A stretch of 64,000 nucleotides of DNA, taken from Dermacentor variabilis (taxonomy: Eukaryota; Arthropoda; Arachnida; Ixodida; Ixodidae). Each line of letters opens with the position of its first letter. Position 1 is the first letter of the stretch. The translations under genes and the position numbers were made by a program. This document shows positions 26,401-38,400 of this stretch, piece after piece. The notes below the pieces were generated by a model. That model was not told the DNA's origin. It was given only the letters and a program-made list of their open reading frames with translations, and made no database searches. The stretch lies in NCBI RefSeq assembly GCF_050947875.1, contig NC_134577.1, positions 69,568,639 through 69,632,638 on the forward strand, written 5' to 3'.

Positions 26401-29400
26401 AGAGGTGTGTATAAGGCTAACAGCGCTACACCTGGAGTTGGGTTCTTACGTAGCGTAGGTACTCACTCACGAGTAGTCTGACTCATACTCACTCTTAAAC
26501 TCGTTTCACAGGCATAAGACGGAGCGTGTGTGATTGACAAAAGGTATGAGTGGACGTGAGTGAGTGTGATTTGAGTGATAGTAGTTGGCGAGTTTGAGTG
26601 GGCGGGAATTCGAAGAGGAGTGAGTTCGGGTTAACGTAAGTACAAATGGAAGTCAGTGATTTTGAGTGGATATTGGTATGAAAGTGAGTGACCGTAGGGA
26701 ACTGTGAGTAGAAGTGAATGAGTTCCAGTTAGTGTGCGTGGAAGTGACCATGAATCTGAGTGAGTGAGTGAGTGAGTGAGTGAGTGAGTGAGTGAGTGAG
26801 TGAGTGAGTGAGTACGAGTTGGCGGGAATAGGAATGTGAATGAGTATCGACAGGTGTGACTGCATGTGAATGCAAGTAAGTGGCCTGAAAAAGTATTGGT
26901 GGGGGAATATGAGTGAGTCATTCGCTTATTCTGTCAACTTGTGCTGGGTAGTAGAAGTGGTTCTTTTATCAAAATTGCAGGCTCGTGGTACATATACAGG
27001 GCTTTTGTAATTATTTATTTTTTTTTTTGCTTAGCAGAAATTCTCGAAATTTTGTACGGCAGATAACACAGTTCTTCTCCTTGAGCTGGATTTCTCAAAT
27101 AGGTGGGAATTGAAATGTGGAATCAAATAATCCACAAAAAATTCAATAGTTCACATTTTTGTGTTGTCACTTTGGGGCATGTACTGCAGTTTAATACAGT
27201 AGAACCTCGTTTATGCGTTTTGGAAAAAAAATGTGAGAAAAAATGTACGATCTGAAGTAACTAAAAAAATTTGCCAGACTCAACTATTGTGGGCATCTAC
27301 GTAATAGGAAGCGTCGCACGGATTGTTGTGGCACAAGACGCAAGATGTTGGTCCGGCAGCCTGAAACGCGTTTTGTTGTGTTCCTATTGCGCGCTGTTTT
27401 ATGAGGGTGACGGGAAACCGAAATTAAATCGAGCTGGTGGGCAACGTCGGATGCCGCCGAAGCGAAACACGATGCCCACATCGCATTGCCTGCAGCAGGG
27501 AATGGCGACACGTTTAGATTATTGTTTACTAAAAGCGTGCAGTACACTACCAATGGCACTACGCACCATGTTCAGTGAAACAGACAGGTGAAGATGCTTA
27601 TCGCAATAGGTTTGGCAGCGATAGCTGTGAATGTGGCTTGTGGTGACCCGGGCAGAGATTTGCTGGTACCGAAATAAGGAACTGTGCACGCCGTCATTTC
27701 CATTTCAGACGGGTGGCTATATACTGTTCTCAATCGGCCGCACCTCGCACCTTTTCTTGTTCACATGGGATCTAGCGGCTGGAAGGCGTATGCGATCACA
27801 GTCTGTAGCAGGGAACAGCGACGAATTTCAGTTGTCGCCTATTAAAAGCGTGAGCCACGCTTCCGACGGCACTAGACGCTGTGAAACAGATAGGCAAACA
27901 TGCTTATCGCAATAGGATTGGCGTTGATACCTGTGAATGCCACATGCGCCAACCCTGAAGAAGATTTGCTGGTGCCGAAATGAGAAACTCTGTGCGCGCA
28001 GGCATTTTCACGTGAGACGGGCAGGCGAGTATTGCGGTGAAGCTGCCGTGGCAGGAAGCTATATACTGATCCAGATTGTGCATGCCTCGCACGTTTTCTT
28101 GTTTACATGGGATCTAGGAGCCGGAAAACGTATCATACAACCGCAGTTAGGCAACATACTAAATGTTTGTTTTGCGGGAATGTATGAACCGGTAAAAAAT
28201 CAGCGTAACCTTATGGGGTAATTTTGTGTTCTCAGTTGCGAACGTTGGTGCCGGAAAAATGTACATAACGGGAATGTATTGACGAGATTCTGCTGTAATT
28301 GGAGCTGGTGAGTTAGTCGGGCATATCCACCTAGCAAGAATAATGAGGCTGGCACCAATTTCCAGACTTGGTTCTCCAATGCAACTAAATGCGTTGATGG
28401 TCCAGTTAAATTTCTCTTGCACCGCCTAAGATGGTATTTCATTGAAAATATGAGCGGAACAAGAGAGCCTTTTGCCACAAGCTTCAGGGTACTGATCTCA
28501 GAAAGTTAGTGAGTTTTAAAATTTGTTCTGAATTTATGTGCCTTGATAACTCATGTCTTTAATTTATCGATTGTGCAAGTGCCCTAAAGTGAGTAGATAA
28601 ATTTAATAAAATTTTGATAATTAGTTTAATGCTCTCGTTAATGTCCTATGCAATTATAATGTGTACATACTCGAGTAATCTAACTTACAAAAGATGAAGC
28701 GCCAACAGAGACAGCACATCAAAGAAGAACCAACAATGACAGGACAATGCGCTACTTGCAACTGTTTATTGAGGTCAAAAGCGACTGAAATATTTGACCT
28801 CAGTAAACAGGTCCAAGTAACGCCTTGTCCTGTCACTGTTGTTTCTTCTTTGAAGAGCTGTCTCTTTTGACGCTTCATCTTTTGAAATCTATGAACCAAC
28901 TAGCCCCACAATGTGTTCTAGTCTAACTTTAGGCGGCAAAATTTTGCTCATGCAAAAGGCGAATTTTAAAACACTTTCTTGATGTTTAAAAAGGGCATGG
29001 TATGTAGTGCTTGACCACTGTACTACAGGCACTACCTGTGCGAGAACTTGCTGGTCGGTTTCTTGCTGCAAACACATAAGTTCAACCTAATATGCCAGGT
29101 TCATGTCATGTTCAGACCTGAAACTTCTGTCAATCAGAGATTTCGCGAGTGCGCTCTTGTTAGGAGCAAATTTTGGTTGCGATCAAGCACTGTCCCTTTA
29201 ACAGCTGAAAGCAGGTCTCCCACATTTTCAAAATTGGTTATAAAAACTGCTAAGGATAAGTCCAGTTTATCTGCGCTCTTTGCTGTTTATTTTGAATGCC
29301 AGTGAAGAAGTCATTGTAACTTTAAACATTCTGTAAAAAAGTAGAGCATGTGATGACTTTTTGCACATAGTACCAAAGTACCGTATTTACCCGCGTATAA

Positions 29401-32400
29401 CCCGCCCCTGCGTATAACCCGCACCCCTAACTTTGAACTCGGCGGAAAAAAAAAAAAAAAAACTCGCGTATAACCCGCACGTTTACCTGAAAAAAAAAAA
29501 AGAAATGAGCGCTAGAAAGATGCAACTCACACTCAGTGATCATTTCGTTTTCAGAACATTTATTCAAACGACCGCCACCACGTCACTGGTTATCCGATTC
29601 TTAATCGTCGCCGCTCTCACTACTGCCATCCGAGGCTTCATCGCCACTCTCAAAGACGTAGTCGTCCTCGGAACCATCCAGACTATTACTGATCGCACAT
29701 TTTTTAAAGCTTTTGCGAACCAAATCGGCCGGTATCGCTTTCCACGCATCCACGATCCACTGGCACAGCAATGGAATCTCAGGCCTTCGCACGCGTCCCG
29801 TCGGTGTGAGGGCGTACATGCCGTCGGCCATCCACTGGGCATACAGCCGCTTCACGTGTGCCTTGAACGGCTTGTTCAGGCACACGTCGAGTGGCTGTAG
29901 CATGGACGTCATGCCGCCAGGTATTATGACGAGGTCGGTGCTGGTCTCGGCAAGGCGAGCCTTCACCGCATCAGTGCAGTGGCCTCTGAAGGAATCTAGT
30001 ACGAGCATCGACCGGCGTGCCAGCAAGGCACCTGGTCTTCGCTCCCAGATTACTCGAAGCCAGTCACCGACTAGGCCACTGTTCATCCACGAATTTTCTT
30101 CCGCACGCACAACGATTCCTGGGGGCAGTGGAATGCTAGGTAGCGTCTTGCGTTTGAAAATCACATACGGGCGCAGTTTCGTGCCGTCAGCCAAAGCGCA
30201 TAGCATGACTGTGCAGCGCAGCTTGGCATTTCCGCCGGTCAGCACGCTGACTGATTTGGAGCCCTTTTTTTCCATGGTCGTGTCCATCGGCATCTCAAAG
30301 TACACAGGTGTTTGATCAGCATTTCCCACCTGAGACAACAAATAGCTGTGCTCCTTCCGAAGTGCGATCACATATCGTTGAAAGTTTAACAACTTTTCCT
30401 CGTAGGCTTCAGGAAGCCGCTGGCACATGGTTGTTCGCCTCCGCATAGAAAATCCATGTCTTCGCATGAAGCGCTGAAGCCATCCACGGCTTGCACGAAA
30501 CTCACGTGGAATGTTCAATTCCCGGGCCAACTTCAGGGCTTCCATTTGCGTCATCTCAGTCGAAACAGCGTGGCCACGACTTCTCTGCTCCTCAATGAAC
30601 TTCGCAAGCTGCGTCTCGAGGTGGGGGTACGCGCCAGTCTTCGGACCCCGAAACGCTCGCCTGTTCCGGTTCGTTGCTTCGAGACTCTCTTTTTTCTTCC
30701 TCCAGTCGCGAATGCACGACTCGTCGACGTCATGCTGTCTTGCAGCAGCTCTGTTGCCGATTTCTTCGGCAGCGGCTATAATCTTTAGCTTCTCTTTCGC
30801 TGTGAAACACTGCCGTCGAGTCGCACTCATGATGCCAAAACAAAGCAGGCAAACAGTGCAAACTGGGGTAAGTACACTAAACAGCGCCTAACGCGAGGCT
30901 CAAAATGCTGGCCTTTCGTTGGCCCTTCATCGGCTTGACAAGCGTCGATGACGATGGGGATGGCGGACTACACGGGGAGGCTGCCGCACATTGCGGTGAA
31001 GCCGACCCCCCCCCCCCCTCCCAAGGAAAAAATTCGCAGATAACCCGCACCCCCACTTTTTAAACGCGTTTTTTCACATTTTGGTGCGGGTTATACGCGA
31101 ATAAATACGGTACTCAGGTGACGAACGCAGCCTAATCTCCCTCTCCCGTCTTTCAGTATTGGTGAAAGTTATTGCGTAGTGTGAGGAGGCCTTGTCAAGC
31201 TGCTGAGATTTCAAGGGCAGTGAAATAAAATCAGTTGCTTATTGCGTCTTAAGACACATGCATCGCTCATGCCTGTCTTCCTTGTCTGTGATTGCATCCC
31301 TTGCAACAGTACCACTGATACATTTGTAAGATAACAAGATGTTTGCATAGAGGTGCCATCATCACTTTATTTATTCATTTTTATTCATTTTTATTCATTT
31401 TTATTTATACATATTGCTGGGCCTTTACAGGCCTATGCAGGAATGGACACAAGTGAGAAATAAGCGCATGAATTGCATATCGTGGAATAAACCCTTGGTT
31501 AATCATAAATGAGGCCAATGAACATACCTGAAGACAACATACTCCTACCACCTTACCAAATACAAGATACATTCTGCTTGCAAATATAACATAGAACATA
31601 GCTTACGTTCAAAGTCAGGGCTCTCTGCGATTAAGGTATGCAGTTATGAAATTTTTGGTCAACTTGTAACACACACAGAGGCCACTTGATCATCACTTAC
31701 CAGAATTGAGAAGGCTACATGCTGCTACTTGAATGGACTTTTCCCACACGATGCAGGTGGCCACGGACACGACTCCTAATTTTTGTTATTCTCACTCTAA
31801 ACTAGTCGCTTTAGCACGCACATGTTATGCGCTAAAAATAGTTCAGCGTACCCAAACTCCCCTACAACAAACTTAAACTTTTGTAATGTATTTGTTATGT
31901 GCAGCTTTGTTATCAAGGAAGGAATGCATTCATCGAAAACACAACTATGCATAGCAGGCAGTAATTTTTGCCTTGCAGTAATTTTGAATTGTAGCTGGGT
32001 TGCACATTAGCATCACTAATAATGGTTTTCTCAGTGCTGTTGGAAGTATAAGTTGCGGAAAAAATAACTCCCCCGAACGCTTAATTCACGGCATGCAAGC
32101 AGCTTTATGGCACTGGCAGCAGACGCCCAGAGTTCAATATATCCAACGTCCAGTCCACAAAGAAGGAATATTTATGTGAATATCGTTCAGTAAATTTTGC
32201 GTGTGCGGTGTCGGGAGTAATTCACTTTATCCAGGTATCTTACGTTCAGGTTTGACTTATACTGTTGTTTTCTTTAAGCCACGCCCCCTAAAGGATTAAC
32301 ATTGCGTGTCTTGTTGCCACAGGTTGTGTCCGCTTGCCGGGAGACCACAGGCTTCATGGACACCCTCGTGCAAATGGTTGTCCAATGCAGCTTCTGTAAC

Positions 32401-35400
32401 GAGTCTTTCTCCAGCCTGGTCATTCGGCTCATCATGGTGAGCGGCAACTCGTCTGGCTGTAGTATGCGTGGGGACCACTGATCCCAGAGTGCCGCTGTGT
32501 CTCTTCGCAGGGGGAACCAGCAATGGCATTCAAAGTCGGATCGAACACACATTCAATTCCTAGAAGGTAGAAGCTTGGGCTGGTTGTTGCGGTGTAGATT
32601 AGATTTTGTAGGGCCATCGCTTGGACTAAGCACAGCGTAAAAAGAGACTCACATTGTGCCATCTAGCGACTGTACGAGTTTGTTGTTTCTTGCCTTGAAA
32701 TTTATTAAGCAAAAAAAAAAAAACCACGAAAACGAATATAGGAGCTGGGAGCATGAGGCAGAGCTGTCGAGACAGATTCGAGATCTCTTTTTCATGCAGT
32801 AACATGGATGGCATGCTGATGCACAAGGCCTCCTTTGCCCCGGTAGCACTTGCGAAATATTTGAAGGCTCTCTTATACAGTCAACCACTGATTATTCAGA
32901 TACCGATAATTCCGATATGCTTGATTGTTTGGGTAGCCCCGCAGCACCGCTACTAGCCCCATAGGCATAAGGTAGGAGGACGATAAAAATTTCGGACACC
33001 TTACAGTACATAGCACGATAATTCGAACTCTGCCTGCATGATCGCGTGCTAAATATGGCCACCAAATCAAGCGGAAATAGCGATTCTTTTGCTTTGAGAT
33101 GTTGCCGGCAAGATCGTCGGCCATGTCGCCAGCACTCTGTGGAACTGAAACTAGCGAAGCCTTGTCAATCTAGTAGTCGCCAATGAGAATCCTGTGGATG
33201 TGTTGGCCGTGCTTTCATCTATCTGTAGAGACAGCATGACAGTGGTTGAGATACGGGCCGCACTTTCGTAGCAACGCCTTCTGCTCAATTCTCTGCCGCT
33301 CTTATCATCCACTTTTCGTGGTCTGCTGATCCCATCAATGCATGCGGAGCGTCGCTCTGACCACTGATGAACCTAGAAAAGTGTGGAAAGGAATAGCAGA
33401 AAAGGCATTGCTAGAAAATAACAGCTGCACAATGTCAAGGCTAAGAGCAAGCTTATGTGCTCGCAGCAGCATGCGTTGACAAACTTGAGCGGTATCCATG
33501 AACGATCACCTTCAAGAAATACTTTCATTTCCACGATGCTTCACGTGACTGGCACTAGATGTGTTGGCGAGCGGCGTTGTTTCCGCACAAGGATAAGATA
33601 GCATGCTTGGCACTCAGCATAGAATGATGTTGTGCACTCAAGATACTGACATGTTTTGCGCTAGTCAGAGAAAAAATAGTGTGCTGGGCCTAGAATGCCA
33701 TCGCTTGCGGATGCCAATGCACTTTGTGCTAGTGACGCGAAAGATAGCGTGTTTGGTGCTGTACCAAGAACGCCATTGCTCTTAAACGCTGATGCATTTT
33801 GTGCTGCAATCATGCGGTATTGAAGGTACCTCCAAAAGTGACGATCCCTGAATACAACACGCCTTTTTTGTCCACTTGCGGAAAAGAGTAATTTATTTTA
33901 GTGCAAATCCAGTATTTTCGACTCCCAATTATTCGCATGTTTTGGCAGTCCCCGTTGAGTCCGAATTATTGTTGGTTGGTGGCTGTACACAAAAAAGGAG
34001 ACCTCATTTATTGACAAGCTCATCTTGCCAGAAGCTGGATCGTCAGATACAAGGGATCAGAGCGTCTTATGTGCTGGTACCTGACTGAATTTATCTCGTA
34101 TTGCAGATGGCTGCATGAACTGGTTCTGTAGTCTCTTTGCATGATAACCCTGGGACCCCTTGCAGTTGTTTAAACAAATTGAGCACTGCTCAAGGGCTCG
34201 TCTTACTTAAAATGCTCGTAGTCCTTATTTTCAATGTTCCTTTTCCTTGTCCCGTATTTGTGTTGGCAAACTCTGTTACCGATAAAGCAGGCACTCATGT
34301 ACAGCATGGTTCACTCGGAATTGCCTAAACCCTTGTGAGGAGAGCATGGTGGCATAAGCAGACCGAGAGCTCCAAGTGAGACAAGGCAAGGCACGGTTCT
34401 CGGAGGCCACACATGCAGTTGACTGTAGTTGCTAGGGGAAGGACCAGGTGGCGGGAGTGCAGTGGTGGGAGAGGAAGAAAGATGCAGGTGGCAGGCAGTG
34501 TGCATGTTGCATGTAGTTTGCGCGGAGGGGCAGCATGTGGACAGTGGGGGGGACGAGTCGTGGAGTGCGGTAATAGAGGGAATGTTCGCGATGAACATGT
34601 GTAAGCCTGTCGTCATCCGTAACACCCTAGACATGGCCACAGATGTTCAGTTTTGTCGGAAAAGAATGGTGTGACACAGAGCATCAGGCACACATCTGTA
34701 GACACAAACCTGGTCCCCAGTCCTCCATGTCATATCTCAGCTGCAATCAATAGAGGAGTGAACCTGATGTCCTTTTTTAAGCATGCACCATACCCTACGG
34801 ATGGAACCCTGTCTAGGCCGAAGTCTCTTATTTCTTTTTCATTCCTTCGTATCTTGTTTCAGACTCAGTATTCCTTGGTTCCATCAAACGAACTCAAGAA
34901 CCTTTCGCAGCTTCTGCTGGAGTTGATGGTGAGTAACTTTTTTTCCTTTCTTCTATTTTTCTCTGGGTTTCGCTTTCTTGGATGATTGCTTATTAGCAAA
35001 AAATAGTTGTGGCATTAGACACATTTGCAACTAGTATGATTCGACAACGCTGCTCAATCATGTGCTGTTGAATCATGCAATATCACCGACTAGTCCCAGA
35101 AACCTACTGTTGTGCAGCAGCAACATAGCCTTCATCATGGTGAATTGGGAAATGAAATACCGATGAGTGGAAGGAAGAACACTGGACAACACTGCTACTC
35201 TTCCCGCCTCTCTTGTTTGCTAGTCGACTGACTAGCCGATTCAATAACTACTAACTAGCCCAACTATCTATCTGCCTTGCAAAAAAATGCTGTGTTGTTT
35301 GCTTTCTTACTTCTTTTTGAGAAAGCACCTCTTATATTCACAACCATGCTTACCTCTGAATATCAACCCCTTGTTCACCCCTTCCCCCCCCTCTGGTTTG

Positions 35401-38400
35401 TTTTGTTGTTCAAGTGCGATGGGCTTAGCCAACAGGCAACTAAGGTATGCAGGAAAGCCAGCATCTGGATGGCAGCAGGTGTGGGCATGAGAGTAGTAAG
35501 AGTGCAGCTAAGCGTAGCAATGAGGCACTGGAGACCATGGAGTCCAGCAACAGCCAGAAAACTGGCATAGGTTAGATTTAAAGGCCTCATCTTAATGCAC
35601 TTAGTCACGTCACCCACGCAAGCACAGCTGCTGTAATAATAATAATAATATTTGGGGTTTTACGTGCCAAAACCACTTTCTGATTATGAGGCACGCCGTA
35701 GTGGAGGACTCCGGAAATTTTGACCACCTGGGGTTCTTTAACGTGCACCTAAATCTAAGCACACGGGTGTTTTCGCATTTCGCCCCCATCGAAATGCGGC
35801 CGCCGTGGCCGGGATTCGATCCCGCGACCTCGTGCTCAGCAGCCCGACACCATAGCCACTGAGCAACCACGGCGGGTCACAGCTGCTGTGGGCCCATCTC
35901 AGTGCACAGTTCCATAAATTGAAGTAAATTTCATGAATGATAAAAAATTTTCATCTACCCAAGTCGTCATGCCATTGTCCTCAAGCTGCCTTCTCATACT
36001 CGACTTCACCTTCCCACCATGTGGCAAAGAAAAAGCATTGCCCACCACTCCCACTATACTGTGTTAAGTATCAAGTCAAAACACTGCGGTATTGCCATTT
36101 GTGTTCTTGCTTTGTCCCATTCTTTCACACTGTTATGACTCCAATACGCAACAGCAAGGCTTCACCAACACTTCTATTTAATAGTACATAGCAGGCAACA
36201 CTGTGAAGGCTAGAGAGACTTCTCTTGCTGTTCGCATTCGTGACCATGGGAATGAAATTTATAGGTGCATATCGTGTACCTTGGTGTAAAATTAGATCTC
36301 ACACGTTTACAAAAATGACGTATTTATTACATGCAAGGAGTCGGAGATCTGAATCTATTTTCCACCAAATGGGCGGCATGGCACATTTCTGTGACTAACA
36401 GCTACAGCACACCAGTTGCACTTACGACCAAAGCATGGTGTGTCGCATAATTGAAGCACAGTGGTACACAAATAATACATTATTTGATGCAAACTTGCGT
36501 CCGTGAGTTCTGCTTAAAATATATTATTTTAAAATACACAGGTCTCACACAGTGTAGGAATCAATCTGATGCAAAGCATTTTGCAGGTAGCTGTCTATCC
36601 AGCATTTGGGGTTTTTCAAAGTGTTGCTGGATGGATCAATGTGTTTGTGTAAAACAAGAAGTCGCATTTGACTTGAGCTGGTATGTGCCAGCAGAAGCAA
36701 GATGATGACGATTGTATGACAGCAATGGCGTTACGGCAGTATCTCTCTCTTTTTTTTTTTTTTTTTTTTTGCTTCGGGAAGAAACATTACAACCTGTTCC
36801 ATTATGACCTGGGCTAATACTGAAGGCAGTACAGTTAACACAGCATCTCAAAGCGTTAGCTCACTCGAGGCAAAAATGGAAGAAACTAACACACTCCTCC
36901 TTGTAACGCAAAGGAAAGAAAGTGGTAAGTCTGTGGCTGAATGGAAACTAGCATGTGCTATGTGCATGTGCTATGTAACATGAGGCACGTGCCAATCGTC
37001 TGAAAGGGCTAGTTGGCACAGGGACAAGAGAATCATGCATGTGATTGTGGCCTAACTGTTGGAGCGTCAAGCTGCTGTGCTCGTCCTCGGAGATTCAGTC
37101 CCACCATCGGACACTTGAATTTTCTTTTCTTTTCACAATATGAGGTAAGACAGGTGCCTACAACACATAAAGTGCCCCTGGGATGAGCCAAGGAATGCTT
37201 CCTGTTAATTTATATGCCTTTCAAAGAAGACGACGACCAGCCGCCGAGATCGCGAGCTGCATGCACGTGCAGACAGGGGCACTGCTGGAACTTATTGAGT
37301 GATGACTTGTCTTTGCCATTGCTATAGCTTTGGTTCTGTGTAGCCTTAATAAACGAGTTGCATTGGCAATGTGTGTCTATAATAATATAGCATGGCTGCA
37401 AAAATTTGCGATTTCATTGTGAAATGCCTGTGTTTAGAGCTTTTTTTTACGATTGTCATATAGGTGCTAGTGGTTTTAAGGTTCTTTATTTGCATGCAGC
37501 TTAGGATCAGAATCCACATAAAAAAAATTCAGATACTACAGTTGCCGACTGATTTTCAGAGTCTGATATTACGGACCTGCTCAATTATTCAGGCTCATAC
37601 CCACAGCATGCCACCTGCTTAACTGAATCTGTGTACAACGGCAGCCGAATTTCGGGATGCTGTTTCATGAATATTTCATGAATAAGCTTCACAAATATTT
37701 CCATGTGTGATGCAGATTGTTGTAGCTGTAAACACAAAGAAGTTTGCCTGTTTGCAGCGTTCCTGTAGAACAAAAGCTGTGAATTATTGTAATAGATGGT
37801 CCACACCTTAAATACTAAAGCAATGTTTAGTGTTTCAAACCAGAATTTAGTAGTACTATTTATTCGATTAATATTTTTTAAACTTTAACGTTGGAAGGTC
37901 TGATATACAGTCATTCTGCATAAAGTGTCGCAGATCAAAAACAGTGGCATTGCAAAACGCGCAGAGCGAGAGTCCTATGAGCACACTGCTTGCGTGGCTT
38001 TTGCGATGTTGCCTGCCGAGTATGGGTGTCGAACTGAAGTCCCTGTGACAATGTGACATTACGAAGGAGCCGGATGCACTAGCCACTGTAGTGTCACCCA
38101 ACTTTGGCGCTGGGAAACTTGTGCATGGTTTTGCACCCCTCACAACAGACTCCAAGTATGGTGAAAACCGTGCACATACGGTGCTTCGGAGGCCGCAATG
38201 GCCAATCCAATAGCCGACGAGAACGACATTCCACGCATTGCAGAGAGGTGCTTTCTTGAGAAGAGGGAGATGTTCACTGTGTGAGCCTGCTTCTGTCACA
38301 GTAAATTAGTTCAAATCCAGATGGATCTCCGGAGTCTGCAGATTTTTTTTATCGTAACATCTGCTACCTGTTGAACCAGTTGTCAAATAAAAGCTATGGC

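Noticed and set aside
26631..26921. Frame encoding THSLTHSL-type repeats
   Set aside because: Translation of the GAGT satellite, not a protein gene.
29713..30315. 200-codon plus-strand open frame
   Set aside because: It is the antisense shadow of the Tigger transposase ORF and has no domain of its own.
35610..35870. 86-codon frame and a tRNA-like head on the minus strand
   Set aside because: These belong to the SINE; the tRNA-like part lacks a complete cloverleaf and is the polymerase III promoter of the element.
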